NCBI GenBank assembly: GCA_027493885.1
Contig: JAOSJZ010000001.1
Location: forward strand, 1,302,001 to 1,366,000
Reading direction: 5' to 3'
DNA length: 64,000 nucleotides
Source of the DNA: Gaiella sp.
GTDB lineage: Bacteria > Actinomycetota > Thermoleophilia > Gaiellales > Gaiellaceae
Each line of letters begins with the position of its first letter. Within the stretch, counting starts at the first letter, position 1. Position numbers and translations under genes: made by a program. This document shows positions 50,489-64,000 of this stretch, in pieces. The notes under the pieces were generated by a model. It worked only from the letters and a program-made list of their open reading frames with translations, ran no database searches and was not told the DNA's origin.

Positions 50489-51105
50489 CAGGCCGCCCCC
50501 CGGATCTCGACGATCCCGCTCTTCGGCCCCGGGACGGAGCCGCGCACGAGCAGGAGGTTCCGCTCGGCGTCGACCTCGTGGACCACGAGCCCGGTCTGCG
50601 TCACCCGCTGCGCGCCCATGCGCCCGGCCATCCGCGTTCCCTTGAACACGCGCGACGGCGTCGCGGACGCACCGATCGAGCCAGGCTTGCGGATGTTGTG
50701 CGAGCCGTGACTCATCGGGCCGCGGCTGAAGTTGTGCCGCTTGATCGTGCCCTGGAACCCCTTGCCGATCGACGTTCCCGACACCTTGACCCTGTCGCCC
50801 GGCGCGAACGCCTCGACGGTCACCGTCTCGCCGACCTGGAGCTCGCTCGACCCGCGGAACTCGACGAGGTGGCGGTGGCCACCGACCCCGGCCTTGCGCA
50901 GGTGGCCGAGCTCGCCCTTCGTCAGCTTCCGGTCGAGGACCGGCTCGAAGGCGAGCTGCACGGCGTGATAGCCGTCGGCCGCGTCGGTCCGGACGGTCAC
51001 GACCGGGCAGGGCCCGGCCTCGATCACCGTCACGGCCTCGACGTTCCCCGTCTCCTCGTCGAAGACCTGGGTCATCCCAAGCTTTCTGCCCAGTATTCCT
51101 TTCAC
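50488..51105 (-). CDS. rplC: 50S ribosomal protein L3
   Basis: 205 aa from GTG 51105 ([20 protein letters not shown]). [21 protein letters not shown] is the conserved W-finger/central extension. The first codons (AAA GGA ATA) are unusually AT-rich for this genome, and codons 6-11 form one arm of a 16-bp inverted repeat with the spacer upstream. Confidence 0.96.
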   Translation of the reverse strand: MKGILGRKLGMTQVFDEETGNVEAVTVIEAGPCPVVTVRTDAADGYHAVQLAFEPVLDRKLTKGELGHLRKAGVGGHRHLVEFRGSSELQVGETVTVEAFAPGDRVKVSGTSIGKGFQGTIKRHNFSRGPMSHGSHNIRKPGSIGASATPSRVFKGTRMAGRMGAQRVTQTGLVVHEVDAERNLLLVRGSVPGPKSGIVEIRGAA

Positions 51106-51140
51106 GAGAGCACCTCGTTATTCGGGGCAGAAAGCTTGGG
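51076..51140 (-). promoter_or_regulatory. Hairpin enclosing the rplC start
   Basis: cccaagctttctgccc (51076-51091) and gggcagaaagcttggg (51125-51140), perfect 16-bp arms. The 33-nt loop presents the Shine-Dalgarno GAGGTG and the GTG start on the minus strand; one arm is rplC coding sequence. Confidence 0.7.
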
Positions 51141-51177
51141 ATAGGAAACGGAATGAATGCTCTTATGCATTTTCCTG

Positions 51178-51211
51178 ATCGAAATAAAATTGCTCACAAT
51201 TTTATTTCGAT
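51178..51211 (-). terminator. 15-bp hairpin with the rpsJ stop in its loop
   Basis: atcgaaataaaattg - ctca - caattttatttcgat, perfect. On the minus strand the first arm is the last five codons of rpsJ (I-E-I-K-L) and the 4-nt loop holds the TGA. Strikingly AT-rich for this genome. Confidence 0.65.
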
Positions 51212-51502
51212 GTCGACGCCGGCGGGGAGATCGAGGCGCATGAGCGAGTCGACCGTCCGCGGCGTGGGGCTGTGGATGTCGATCAGGCGCTTGTGCGTGC
51301 GCACCTCGAAGTGCTCGCGCGAGTCCTTGTCCTTGAACGGGCTGCGGATCACGCAGTAGACGTTCTTCTCGGTGGGCAGAGGCACCGGGCCCGTGATCGT
51401 GGCACCCGTGCGCTGCGCGGTCTCGACGATCTGGGTCGCCGAGCGGTCCACCTGCTGGTGGTCGTAGCCCTTGAGCCTGATTCTGATCTTCTGCTGAGCC
51501 AT
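51194..51502 (-). CDS. rpsJ: 30S ribosomal protein S10 (NusE)
   Basis: 102 aa; [24 protein letters not shown] is canonical. Works in the 30S head and as NusE in antitermination. 36 nt after tuf, with a small hairpin (cgggc/gcccg) in between. The C-terminal codons are AT-rich. Confidence 0.97.
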   Translation of the reverse strand: MAQQKIRIRLKGYDHQQVDRSATQIVETAQRTGATITGPVPLPTEKNVYCVIRSPFKDKDSREHFEVRTHKRLIDIHSPTPRTVDSLMRLDLPAGVDIEIKL

Positions 51503-51538
51503 CTCTGGTGTTCTCTAGTGGCGGGCGCAGCCCGACAC

Positions 51539-52724
<1,186 letters not shown>

Positions 52725-52726
<2 letters not shown>

Positions 52727-52751
52727 ATTTTTTACCTCCGGCAAAAAATAT
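52725..52751 (-). promoter_or_regulatory. Hairpin over the tuf start with the Shine-Dalgarno in the loop
   Basis: On the minus strand atatttttt - gccggaggt - aaaaaatat: perfect 9-bp stem, 9-nt loop containing GGAGGT, and the A and T of the ATG are the last paired bases. Melting the weak A-T stem would expose the start. Confidence 0.7.
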
Positions 52752-52773
52752 AGATTGACGGAAAGAACAGCAT

Positions 52774-54876
52774 TTATTCCCTTTCGATAATCGTATGAAG
52801 AAGTCCCTGCGGGACTTCTTCATACGATTTGAACTGCATGGTGAAGGTCGCGCGGCCCTGGGTCATCGACCGCAGGTCGGTCGCGTAGCCGAACATCTCG
52901 GACAGCGGCACGCTCGCCTTGATCGACTGCGAGTTGCCGAGCGGCTCGAGGTGCTCGACCCGGCCGCGTCGCGAGTTGAGGTTCCCCATTACGTCGCCCA
53001 GGTAGTCCTCGGGCGTGACGACCTCCACGGCCATCATCGGCTCGAGCAGCTTCGGCTTCGCTCGCTTCATCGCCTCCTTGAACGCCATCGAGCCGGCGAT
53101 CTTGAAGGCGCGCTCGCTCGAGTCGACCTGGTGGTAGGAGCCCTCGACGAGCTCGACCTTCACGTCCACCACCGGGTAGCCGGCGAGAACGCCCGCGCCG
53201 AGCGCCTCCTGGATGCCCTCGTCGACCGGCTTGATGTACTCCTTCGGGATCTTCCCGCCGACGATCCGGTCCTCGAACTCGTAGCCGGCGCCCGGCGCCT
53301 GCGGGATGAGGTTGATGATCACGTCGCCGTACTGGCCCGAGCCGCCCGTCTGCCGGACGAACCGGCCCTGGACGTTCTCGACGGGACGCGAGGCCGTCTC
53401 GCGGTAGGCGACCTGGGGGCGGCCGACGTTCGCGTCGACCTTGAACTCGCGCATCAGCCGGTCGACGATGATCTCGAGGTGTAGCTCGCCCATCCCGGCG
53501 ATGAGCGTCTGTCCGGTCTCGTCGTCGGTCGAGATCCGGAACGTCGGGTCCTCCTCGGCGAGGCGGGAGAGCCCCTGGCCCAGCTTGTCCTGGTCGCCCT
53601 TCGTCTTCGGCTCGATCGCGACCGAGATGACCGGGTCGGGGAACGTCATCGCCTCGAGCACGATCGGCGCGCTCTCGACGGCGAGCGTGTCGCCCGTCGT
53701 CGACTGCTTGAGCCCGACCGCCGCCGCGATCTCGCCCGCGCCGATCTCGTCGCGCTCCTCGCGGTGGTTCGCGTGCATCTGGAGGATGCGGCCGATCCGC
53801 TCCGTGCGGCCGTTCGTCGTGTTGAGAACGCGGTCGCCGGCCTTGACGTGCCCCGAGTAGACGCGGAAATACGTGAGCTTGCCGACGTACGGGTCGGACA
53901 TCACCTTGAAGACGAGCGCCGAGAAGGGCGCGTCCTCCGACGCCGGCCGCGTGATCTCGTCGTCGGTCTTCGGGTCGGTGCCCTGGACGGCGGGAACGTC
54001 GAGCGGGCTCGGCAGGTACTCGACGACCGCGTCGAGGAGCGGCTGCACGCCCTTGTTCTTGAAGGCCGAGCCGAGGAGCACGGGCGTCAGCGCGTCGGCG
54101 AGCGTACCGGCGCGGAGCGCGCGGCGGATCATCTCGGGGGTGACCGAGGCCTCGTCGGAGAGGTACGTCTCCATCAGCTCGTCGTCGTGCTCGGCGATCG
54201 CGTCGATCAGCGCGTGGTGCGCCTCCTCGGCCGTGTCGGCGAGCTCCGCCGGGATCTCGCCGACCGTGAAGGTCTGGCCGAGGTCGTCCTCGTAGACGAC
54301 CGACTTCATCTCGACGAGGTCGACGACGCCGCGATGCCGGTCCTCCTGGCCGACCGGGATCTGGATCGGCACCGGGTTCGCGCCGAGGCGGTCGCGCATC
54401 GACTGCACGGCGGCGTCGAAGTCGGCGCCGGTGCGGTCCATCTTGTTGATGAACGCGATGCGCGGCACGCCGTAGCGGTCGGCCTGCCGCCAGACGGTCT
54501 CCGACTGCGGCTGGACGCCCGCGACCGAGTCGAACACGGCAACGGCGCCGTCGAGGACGCGGAGCGAGCGCTCGACCTCGACCGTGAAGTCCACGTGCCC
54601 GGGAGTATCGATAATGTTGATCCGATGGTCGCGCCAGAACGCCGTCGTCGCCGCCGACGTGATGGTGATGCCGCGCTCCTGCTCCTGCGCCATCCAGTCC
54701 ATCGTCGCGGCGCCCTCGTGGACCTCGCCGAGCTTGTGCGTGCGCCCGGTGTAGTAGAGGATCCGCTCCGTCGTCGTGGTCTTGCCCGCGTCGATGTGAG
54801 CCATGATCCCGATGTTGCGGACGCGGTCGAGCGCGACCTGGGTGGCTGTCGTCGTGCTCATCGTCGTGACCGTCAC
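52774..54876 (-). CDS. fusA: Elongation factor G
   Basis: 700 aa from GTG 54876, which overlaps the rpsG stop as GTGA (ATG 54861 is an alternative). G1 AHIDAGKT (26-33), [17 protein letters not shown] and domains II-V complete. Catalyses translocation. The last codons (encoding [17 protein letters not shown]) form a perfect 18-bp hairpin and use AT-rich codons unlike the rest of the gene. Confidence 0.97.
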   Translation of the reverse strand: MTVTTMSTTTATQVALDRVRNIGIMAHIDAGKTTTTERILYYTGRTHKLGEVHEGAATMDWMAQEQERGITITSAATTAFWRDHRINIIDTPGHVDFTVEVERSLRVLDGAVAVFDSVAGVQPQSETVWRQADRYGVPRIAFINKMDRTGADFDAAVQSMRDRLGANPVPIQIPVGQEDRHRGVVDLVEMKSVVYEDDLGQTFTVGEIPAELADTAEEAHHALIDAIAEHDDELMETYLSDEASVTPEMIRRALRAGTLADALTPVLLGSAFKNKGVQPLLDAVVEYLPSPLDVPAVQGTDPKTDDEITRPASEDAPFSALVFKVMSDPYVGKLTYFRVYSGHVKAGDRVLNTTNGRTERIGRILQMHANHREERDEIGAGEIAAAVGLKQSTTGDTLAVESAPIVLEAMTFPDPVISVAIEPKTKGDQDKLGQGLSRLAEEDPTFRISTDDETGQTLIAGMGELHLEIIVDRLMREFKVDANVGRPQVAYRETASRPVENVQGRFVRQTGGSGQYGDVIINLIPQAPGAGYEFEDRIVGGKIPKEYIKPVDEGIQEALGAGVLAGYPVVDVKVELVEGSYHQVDSSERAFKIAGSMAFKEAMKRAKPKLLEPMMAVEVVTPEDYLGDVMGNLNSRRGRVEHLEPLGNSQSIKASVPLSEMFGYATDLRSMTQGRATFTMQFKSYEEVPQGLLHTIIERE
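52790..52828 (-). promoter_or_regulatory. 18-bp perfect hairpin within the 3' end of fusA
   Basis: atcgtatgaagaagtccc - tgc - gggacttcttcatacgat. It lies entirely in coding sequence, ending 13 nt before the TAA. As an RNA it would be a strong double-stranded site between the fusA and tuf coding regions, a possible RNase III or ribosome-stalling element. Confidence 0.6.
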
Positions 54877-55343
54877 CAGCGATAGTGCGCGAAGGCCTTG
54901 TTCGCCTGCGCCATCCGGTACATGTCGTCCTTGCGCTTGAACGCGCCGCCCTGCTGCTCGATCGCGTCCATGAGCTCGCCCGCGAGCTTTGCCTCCATCC
55001 CCTTCTCGCGGCGCTCGCGCGCGTACGTGACGAGGTAGCGGATCGCGAGCGTGCGGCCGCGGCGGGGCGGCACCTCGACGGGCACCTGGTAGTTCGCGCC
55101 GCCGACGCGGCGCGAGCGCACCTCGAGCACCGGCGTCACGGACTTGACGGCGGCGTCGAGCGCCTCGAGCGCCGGCTTGCCCGTCTTGTCGGCGACGCGC
55201 TCGAGCGCGTCGTAGACGACCCGCTCGGCGATCGACTTCTTCCCGTCGACCATGAGCCGGTTGACGAGTTGCGTCACGAGCACCGAGCCGTACACGGGGT
55301 CCGCCTCGACGGGGCGCGGCTGGATCTCTGCGCGGCGGGGCAT
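54873..55343 (-). CDS. rpsG: 30S ribosomal protein S7
   Basis: 156 aa from ATG 55343 ([20 protein letters not shown]), 4 nt after rps[28 protein letters not shown] and [14 protein letters not shown] are family motifs. Nucleates the 30S head; represses the str operon in E. coli. Confidence 0.97.
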   Translation of the reverse strand: MPRRAEIQPRPVEADPVYGSVLVTQLVNRLMVDGKKSIAERVVYDALERVADKTGKPALEALDAAVKSVTPVLEVRSRRVGGANYQVPVEVPPRRGRTLAIRYLVTYARERREKGMEAKLAGELMDAIEQQGGAFKRKDDMYRMAQANKAFAHYRW

Positions 55344-55347
55344 CGGT

Positions 55348-55722
55348 CTACGAGCCGCCCTTCTTCGCGCCGTACTTCGAGCGGCCCTGACGACGGTCGG
55401 CGACACCCGACGTGTCGAGCCCGCCGCGGATCACCTTGTAGCGGAAGCCAGGCAGGTCCTTGACGCGGCCGCCGCGGATCAGGACGACCGAGTGCTCCTG
55501 GAGGTTGTGTCCCTCGCCCGGGATGTACGCGCCGACCTCCATCTGGTTCGTCAGCTTCACGCGCGCGACCTTGCGCAGCGCGGAGTTCGGCTTCTTCGGG
55601 GTCGTCGTGTAGACGCGCGTGCACACGCCCCGCTTCTGCGGCGCGCCGCGAAGCGCGGGGGTCTTGACCTTCGCCTTGGGCGACTTGCGACCCTTGCGGA
55701 CGAGCTGGTTGACGGTGGGCAC
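55348..55722 (-). CDS. rpsL: 30S ribosomal protein S12
   Basis: 124 aa, GTG start. [30 protein letters not shown] (with the Lys of streptomycin fame) and [19 protein letters not shown] are canonical. First gene of the superoperon; the 240-bp gap upstream holds a promoter candidate and nothing else recognisable on this strand. Confidence 0.97.
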   Translation of the reverse strand: MPTVNQLVRKGRKSPKAKVKTPALRGAPQKRGVCTRVYTTTPKKPNSALRKVARVKLTNQMEVGAYIPGEGHNLQEHSVVLIRGGRVKDLPGFRYKVIRGGLDTSGVADRRQGRSKYGAKKGGS

Positions 55723-55803
55723 GCTACTCCTCGAAGTCGATCTGCGTTTCTCTCAGGCCGAAAGGGCGGACAGGCACGACGTCCCGCCGCCCAGCGAGCG
55801 GCA

Positions 55804-55809
55804 ATGGTA
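55804..55809 (-). promoter_or_regulatory. Possible -10 of the rpsL (str) promoter (TACCAT)
   Basis: GCTACCAT on the minus strand, about 80 bp upstream of the rpsL start, preceded by a T-run (GTTTTTCC). Same octamer as upstream of infA. No good -35. Confidence 0.4.
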
Positions 55810-55949
55810 GCGGAAAAACGTGTGCAGGAACCGCCGCCCACCCGGACGAGATCACGGAGCATGCGCGGCGGACACGGATCGGGCCGGGCGACCATGCGAG
55901 GACGAGTTGCTCCCTGCCCGCGATCGGTTCCCGGCCAGGCTTGGTCGCA

Positions 55950-55955
55950 TACGAT
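55950..55955 (+). promoter_or_regulatory. Possible -10 of the hicB gene (TACGAT)
   Basis: TACGAT ends 7 bp before the GTG, so transcription would start at or next to the start codon, giving a leaderless mRNA, as is common in actinobacteria. No clear -35. Confidence 0.45.
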
Positions 55956-55962
55956 TCCAGGC

Positions 55963-56199
55963 GTGAGGGGCGAGCGGACGCTAACCGCTGTATTTACCCC
56001 GGACGAGAACGGCTGGACGATGGCCCAGTTGGCGGAGTGGCCGGCCGTGGTGACCTGCGGGCGCACGGTAGAGGAGGCCCGAGAGCTGCTTCTCGACGCA
56101 GCACGCGAGATGATCGCCTCGTACCGTGACGAGGGCCGCGAGCCGCCGATCGGCGGGGGCCACGCAGAGGCGATCACGATCGACCTCGCCGCTGCGTGA
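55963..56199 (+). CDS. HicB-family antitoxin (orphan)
   Basis: 78 aa from GTG 55963. FTPDENGWTMAQLAEWPAVVTCGRTVEEARELLLDAAREMI is the HicB partial RNase H-like fold. HicB normally neutralises the HicA mRNA interferase encoded next door, but neither flank has a HicA-like gene, and no C-terminal DNA-binding domain is present. It may be a solitary relic or act in trans. It lies in the segment separating rpsL from rpoC. Confidence 0.75.
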   Translation: MRGERTLTAVFTPDENGWTMAQLAEWPAVVTCGRTVEEARELLLDAAREMIASYRDEGREPPIGGGHAEAITIDLAAA

Positions 56200-56330
56200 C
56201 GCGCCGCCAACTCGAGCGTCATCTCACGACAAACGGTTGCGCACCGCTTCGGGAGGGCGGGAGGCACAGCATCTGGCACAACCCCGCACCGTCTACCCGT
56301 GTCTAGCCCAACAGCGCGCTCCCGATTAAA

Positions 56331-57506
56331 GTGAGCGCGGGGAAGGGGTGGGGAGCGGCAATCTCGAGCGGAACGGCCATCATCCTGATCATCGCTGCGG
56401 CGGCTCTTCTGGGCCTCGGCGGCCTCGCCGTCGTGCTCGGGCGTCGGCGGCCTGCTTCGCCGCGCGACGACCGCCTCGTCGCCGCGGTCGACGAGATGCG
56501 CACGCGCATGGACGATCTGGGCCGCGACCTCTCGGAGGCGCTCGGGCGTGCCGAGCGCGAGAGCAGGCGCAACCGGTTCCTGAGCGACCTCGGCAGCTCG
56601 ATCGAGTTCGACGAGCTGCTCGACCGGGTGCTCGACGCCGCGCTCGAGGTGCCGGGCTTCGACGCGGCGATGGTCGCGCTCGAGGAGGCCGGCGGCCAAC
56701 CGACCACGGCGACGCGCGGGATGACGGCCGAGGAGGCCGCGCATCCCCCGTCGTCCGGCGCCGGAGGGGCGCTCTCCCCCGGTCCGATCACGGTCAGCTA
56801 CCGCTACGGGGCCGCCGACGCCGCGGACACGCAGCTGATCCGCGGGGGCCTGTTCGTCCCGCTCGTCGGGCGCGAGGGGCATGCCCTCGGCAGCCTCGCG
56901 CTGTTCTGGCGGACGCCGGGTGACGAGCCGTCGCACGAGCGCGTCGCCGCGGTGGAGCAGATCGCCGCGACCTGCATCCCCGCGATCGAGAACGCGCGGC
57001 GCTACCGCGAGGCGCGCCAGCAGGCCGAGACCGACGCTCTGACCGGCTTCTTCAACCAGCGCTTCTTCCACGAGACGCTCCGCCGCGAGGCGCTCCGCGC
57101 GCAGCGCTACGACCGGCGCCTCGCCCTCCTCATCCTCGACCTCGACGACTTCAAGGCGGTGAACGACCGCATCGGGCATCTCGCCGGCGACGCCGTCCTC
57201 GCGCAGGTCGCGGAGCGGCTGCGGAACGAGATTCGCTCGGTCGACGTCGGCTGCCGTGTGGGCGGCGACGAGTTTGCGGTGATCATGCCCGAGTCGACGT
57301 CGGAGGACGCGTCGCAGCTCTTCGAGCGCATGCACGAGGCGGTCGCGTCGATGTCGGTCCCCGGCGGCGGCCGCGTGCGGATCTCGGCTGGCATCGCGGA
57401 GCTCCGCCACGGCGAAACCGCTGCCGGCCTGTTCGAGCGGGCCGATTCGGCGCTCTACAAGGCGAAGGAGCTGGGGAAGGACCGCGCGAGCGTCGCCGCG
57501 GACTGA
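56331..57506 (+). CDS. Membrane-anchored GAF-GGDEF diguanylate cyclase
   Basis: 391 aa. One N-terminal membrane segment (about 15-37), a coiled linker, a GAF domain (about 80-225), and a GGDEF domain with intact GGDEF at 311-315. An inhibitory I-site RSVD at 302-305 is in the exact position (five residues upstream). So it is predicted to make c-di-GMP with product feedback. GTG start. The neighbouring GGDEF genes are degenerate. Confidence 0.92.
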   Translation: MSAGKGWGAAISSGTAIILIIAAAALLGLGGLAVVLGRRRPASPRDDRLVAAVDEMRTRMDDLGRDLSEALGRAERESRRNRFLSDLGSSIEFDELLDRVLDAALEVPGFDAAMVALEEAGGQPTTATRGMTAEEAAHPPSSGAGGALSPGPITVSYRYGAADAADTQLIRGGLFVPLVGREGHALGSLALFWRTPGDEPSHERVAAVEQIAATCIPAIENARRYREARQQAETDALTGFFNQRFFHETLRREALRAQRYDRRLALLILDLDDFKAVNDRIGHLAGDAVLAQVAERLRNEIRSVDVGCRVGGDEFAVIMPESTSEDASQLFERMHEAVASMSVPGGGRVRISAGIAELRHGETAAGLFERADSALYKAKELGKDRASVAAD

Positions 57507-57516
57507 CGTCGAGGCG

Positions 57517-58137
57517 TCAGGGGCGGACGGCGACGAGCCGGAGCGGCCGCGACGGACGATCCGGCGCGGGCGAGCGTTCGAGCGTGATTCCGACACGCGC
57601 ACCTCTCGGCACGGAATGCTCGAGGAGAACGGCGCGGTCGGCGCCGGAGAACGTCCCGGCTCGAAGCGGGGTCGCGGAGCCCGGCCGGACGAGCCACGCG
57701 ACGTAGACCCGGCCCTCCGGGGCGACGCCGAGGCCGTCGAGCGCGAGCACCGCGCTGGAGTCGCGGCCGACCACGAGCGCGACGCGGCCCACGGAGCCGC
57801 GCAACGGCAGCCGTTCGGCACGCGCGTCGGTGAGCACGGCGAGCGACCGCTCGAGCGCGGGCGCCGGCACCGCCGAGTCGGCGGACGAGGCGCTCGCGAC
57901 GAGCGCCCAGGCGCCGAGCCCGACGGCGGCGAAGCCGCAGGCCACGGCGAGCGCGGCCAGCGTCGGCCACCCGGGGCGCCGCTGGCGCGGCAGGTCGAGC
58001 ACCGGCAACGGCACGGGAATGCCGGGCGAAGCGTCGAGGACCGCTCCCGCGAGCGAGTCGTCGGGTGGATCGAGAGCGACGAGATGGGCACGGGTCGTCC
58101 CCACGCGGGCGAGGATATCCCGCCTGCCTGACGGCAA
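57517..58137 (-). CDS. Anti-sigma-K-like (RskA C-terminal domain) membrane protein
   Basis: 206 aa. A short cytoplasmic N-terminus (about 55 residues), one membrane helix (about 57-82), then an extracytoplasmic beta domain with GRVYVAWLVRPGSATPLRAG and PRGARVGITLE, as in RskA/anti-sigma C-terminal domains. No zinc (HxxxCxxC) anti-sigma domain is visible and no sigma factor gene is adjacent, so the role is uncertain. The TTG start at 58137 is poor; GTG 58104 is possible. It is convergent with the diguanylate cyclase gene (10-bp gap). Confidence 0.7.
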   Translation of the reverse strand: MPSGRRDILARVGTTRAHLVALDPPDDSLAGAVLDASPGIPVPLPVLDLPRQRRPGWPTLAALAVACGFAAVGLGAWALVASASSADSAVPAPALERSLAVLTDARAERLPLRGSVGRVALVVGRDSSAVLALDGLGVAPEGRVYVAWLVRPGSATPLRAGTFSGADRAVLLEHSVPRGARVGITLERSPAPDRPSRPLRLVAVRP

Positions 58138-58225
58138 CCTCGCGCGGAGGGGCGACAGCCACCCCCCTCTGTAGGGTTAGCTCGATGGAGGGACAGGTGT
58201 CCGGCTCGGCACGGGACGGCGCGCT

Positions 58226-59410
58226 GTGACGAACTGGATCGCCGCGGCGGCGATCGTCCTCGCCGCGCTGTCAGTCGTTCTCTTCGTCCTTGCGATACGC
58301 CGGCTGCTCACCCGCCAGGCGGAGGTGACGGCGACGATGCTCCGTCGCTACGACGACCGGCTTGCAGGCTTCGCGCAGACCCTGAACGACTCGCTGACCG
58401 CGTTCCAGCGGTCGCGGCCGATGGCGACGCTCGAGCTCGAGGACGACCCCGAGCCGATGGTGCGCGCGCTCGAGCTCGCCCGCGAGCGCACGGCTGCGGA
58501 CGGCGCCATCGCACTCGTCACGGGCAGCAAGGGAGCGCCGATCGTCGCGACGGTGGGGCTCTCGGAGTCGGAGACGAACCACATCGCCCGGATGGGATTC
58601 CCCGACTACCGCGGCGCGCGCGCGATCGAGGTCGGCTTCGCCGGCGACGTCGCGGCCCCCGACGGCGAGCCGCCCGTGCGATCGGGGCTGGTGTTGCCGC
58701 TGCTCGCCGAGGAGGAGGCGAAGAGCCTGCTCGGCGTCCTGACCCGTGATCGCGATCGCCGCTTCAGCGAGGAGGACGTCGACCAGCTGCAAGATCTCGT
58801 CCAGGTCGCGCGGCCTCCGATCACCCGTGCGCTCAACCTGCGCGAGCCCGACGTCGTGCCGGAGCTCGACCTCCTCACGAACCTCCTCGACCGGCAGTCG
58901 TTCACCGCGGTCCTCGAGCGGGAGATCCTCCGCGCGCGGCTGGCCCATCACCCGCTCGCGCTGCTCCTGATCGACGTCGACCGCCTGACGTGGCTGAACG
59001 CTCGGATCGGCATCCTCGCCGCCGACGGGGTGCTCCTCGAGCTCGCGAAGCGGCTCCGTGCGGTCGCGCACCGGCTCGACTACGTCTTCCGGCTCGGCGG
59101 CGGCAGATTCGCGGTCGCGCGGCCCGGATCCGAGGACGGAGACGCCGCTGAGCTCTTCCGGGCATTCCAAGCCGAGCTCGGCGGCCACCCCGTCGGGGAC
59201 GCCGGCGTCGTGTCCGTGTCCGGCGGCGTCGCCGAGCTCTCGACGCGTGACGACGCCGAGTCGCTCGCCGCGCGTGCGGAGACAGCGCTCGCCGAGGCCA
59301 AGGCCGGCGGGCGCGGGACGGTCGTCGTCACCGGGGGCGACGTGGAGCACGCGCATCCGAACGGCACGCTCCGTCAGATCGCTCCCGGGGAGCGCGTGCT
59401 CGAAGGCTGA
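58226..59410 (+). CDS. Membrane-anchored protein with degenerate GGDEF domain
   Basis: 394 aa. TM about 5-24, a coiled linker, a GAF-like region (about 75-205), and a GGDEF-fold domain in which the signature is GGGRF (291-295). The catalytic Asp/Glu are lost, so cyclase activity is not expected. It may bind nucleotide or dimerise with the neighbouring active cyclase, whose architecture it shares. GTG start. Followed 33 bp later by a second degenerate paralogue. Confidence 0.8.
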   Translation: MTNWIAAAAIVLAALSVVLFVLAIRRLLTRQAEVTATMLRRYDDRLAGFAQTLNDSLTAFQRSRPMATLELEDDPEPMVRALELARERTAADGAIALVTGSKGAPIVATVGLSESETNHIARMGFPDYRGARAIEVGFAGDVAAPDGEPPVRSGLVLPLLAEEEAKSLLGVLTRDRDRRFSEEDVDQLQDLVQVARPPITRALNLREPDVVPELDLLTNLLDRQSFTAVLEREILRARLAHHPLALLLIDVDRLTWLNARIGILAADGVLLELAKRLRAVAHRLDYVFRLGGGRFAVARPGSEDGDAAELFRAFQAELGGHPVGDAGVVSVSGGVAELSTRDDAESLAARAETALAEAKAGGRGTVVVTGGDVEHAHPNGTLRQIAPGERVLEG

Positions 59411-59443
59411 CGTTCGCGCGGCGAGTGGCCGATACTCGAGAGC

Positions 59444-60046
59444 GTGAGTGTCGGAATCGCTCTCGTCGTCCTCGCCGCGGCCGTCGCCGTCGGGATCGCG
59501 TGCGCCTGCATCGCGGTGCGACGCAGACAGGACCGTGAGGCGCACCGAGCCGCACGGCTCCGGGAGGTCGTGGCCAGGATCGAGGCGGCGGTCTCGTCGA
59601 TCGGCGAGGTCGCGGTCAGTCGTCCCGCTGCGGAAGAGCGCGCCGCGGCGACCGCGGGCGGCACGCCTCCCGAAGCCGGCAACGGTCTGCCTGGGCGTGC
59701 CGCCCTGCTCGGAGCCGTGGGCGCCCAGGTGCGGGTCGCACGCTCGAACGGCGGCAGGCTCTCGGCGGCGGTCGTCCGCTCCGCGGACGCCGAGACCGCT
59801 GAGCTGGCTGTCGAGACGCAGGCGGTCGCAGACGTCGATGCCTATGCCGTCGGCTCGCGCGCGGTCGCGCTCGTCCTCCCCGGGCTCGGGCGCGCCGACG
59901 CGCTCGGGGTCCTCGCCCGGATCGAGGCGCGCTGCCCGTCGTCCGGCAAGGCGGTCGAGCTCGAGCCGGGCGAGGATGCGGTCGAGCTCGTCGCCCGGCT
60001 GCTCTCACAGGGGTCTGGGGCGGGGTCTGGCACCACAGGTGCCTGA
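59444..60046 (+). CDS. Short membrane-anchored protein with vestigial GGDEF-like domain
   Basis: 200 aa, GTG start. TM about 5-25 (VGIALVVLAAAVAVGIACACIAV), a coiled segment, then a domain whose LPGRAALLGAVGAQVRVAR and AYAVGSRAVALVLPGLGRADAL align by eye with GGDEF domain starts and with the signature region, here GSRAV. It lacks a GAF domain. The final residues (S-G-T-T-G-A) and the TGA stop are encoded by REP-like unit A. Confidence 0.62.
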   Translation: MSVGIALVVLAAAVAVGIACACIAVRRRQDREAHRAARLREVVARIEAAVSSIGEVAVSRPAAEERAAATAGGTPPEAGNGLPGRAALLGAVGAQVRVARSNGGRLSAAVVRSADAETAELAVETQAVADVDAYAVGSRAVALVLPGLGRADALGVLARIEARCPSSGKAVELEPGEDAVELVARLLSQGSGAGSGTTGA

Positions 60047-60129
60047 CCCCGCCGACGCACCTGAGCTCCCGCAAGCCCCCGGGGACAACGCGCCGCCCCG
60101 GGGACAGGCACCCTGCGGTGCCAGTCCCC
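60019..60129. repeat. REP-like palindrome doublet, copy 2
   Basis: Unit A (60019-60053): ggcggggtctggcacc - aca - ggtgcctgaccccgcc, 16-bp stem with one mismatch, containing the stop of the preceding gene. Unit B (60100-60129): ggggacaggcacc - ctgc - ggtgccagtcccc, one mismatch. It lies between convergent genes, 9 bp from the rpoC stop. Confidence 0.78.
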
Positions 60130-60138
60130 TGGTCTCTT

Positions 60139-64000
<3,862 letters not shown>

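Overview
The window is very GC-rich chromosomal DNA with strong G/C codon-third-position bias, GTG/TTG/CTG starts and 1-4 bp stop/start overlaps. It looks like an actinobacterium. Supporting signs are Ku, a Sir2 deacetylase, zinc-type S14 and S4, a DUF4081-GNAT protein, a LID-less adenylate kinase and a secreted collagen-like protein with QLK/AVT repeats. That last protein type, together with the gene content, suggests Thermoleophilia (Gaiellales/Solirubrobacterales); this placement is inference.

Layout. 1-2.4 kb: a MoxR/DUF58-type membrane operon and a Phd/VapC toxin-antitoxin pair under a 19-bp palindrome. 2.4-7.4 kb (minus): a GNAT - histidine phosphatase - tilS - hpt - ftsH cluster. 7.4-15.5 kb: deoD, a lipid kinase, an L,D-transpeptidase lipoprotein, sir2, a thioesterase, a VanW protein, an SDR and an AlkZ-like protein. 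15.5-20.5 kb: two divergent acyl-CoA dehydrogenases, an MFS exporter and a TetR regulator; the two promoters carry the same 18-bp operator. 20.6-25.6 kb: a HAD phosphatase, tRNA-Pro, NIF3, an attenuator-like leader before a 57-aa protein, Ku and an acyl-CoA ligase. 25.6-29.2 kb: cell-wall genes (NlpC/P60, 3D-domain protein, PBP4). 29.2-33 kb: ligA, a HAD phosphatase, truA, nfeD. 33-35.2 kb: small secreted proteins and a discoidin remnant.

35.2-55.7 kb (minus) is a nearly continuous ribosomal superoperon in the order rpsL-rpsG-fusA-tuf, S10 genes, spc genes (secY-adk-map), infA-rpmJ-rpsM-rpsK-rpsD-rpoA-rplQ. rpoC enters from the right edge (60.1-64 kb). It is separated from rpsL by about 4.4 kb holding an orphan HicB antitoxin, a canonical GAF-GGDEF diguanylate cyclase, an anti-sigma-like protein and two degenerate GGDEF proteins.

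The unexpected layer is structural. At five junctions of the ribosomal operon (fusA/tuf, rpsJ/rplC, rplN/rplX, rpsN/rpsH, rpsH/rplF) AT-rich spacers carry perfect inverted repeats: one arm covers the Shine-Dalgarno/start region of the downstream gene, and another hairpin covers the end of the upstream gene. Elsewhere, hairpins place the stop codon in the loop (dagK, acyl-CoA dehydrogenase, HAD, rpsJ). Two dispersed palindrome families also occur. One (GGCACTT..AAGTGCC) lies inside the rpsE and rpsQ coding sequences. The other (GGGGTCTGGCACC doublets) supplies stop codons of truA and of a GGDEF-like gene. Five genes (ldt, acyl-CoA ligase, rpsK, rpsM, rplF) are broken by single-base length errors in G runs. 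Because three of these are essential ribosomal genes, sequencing error is the likeliest cause.
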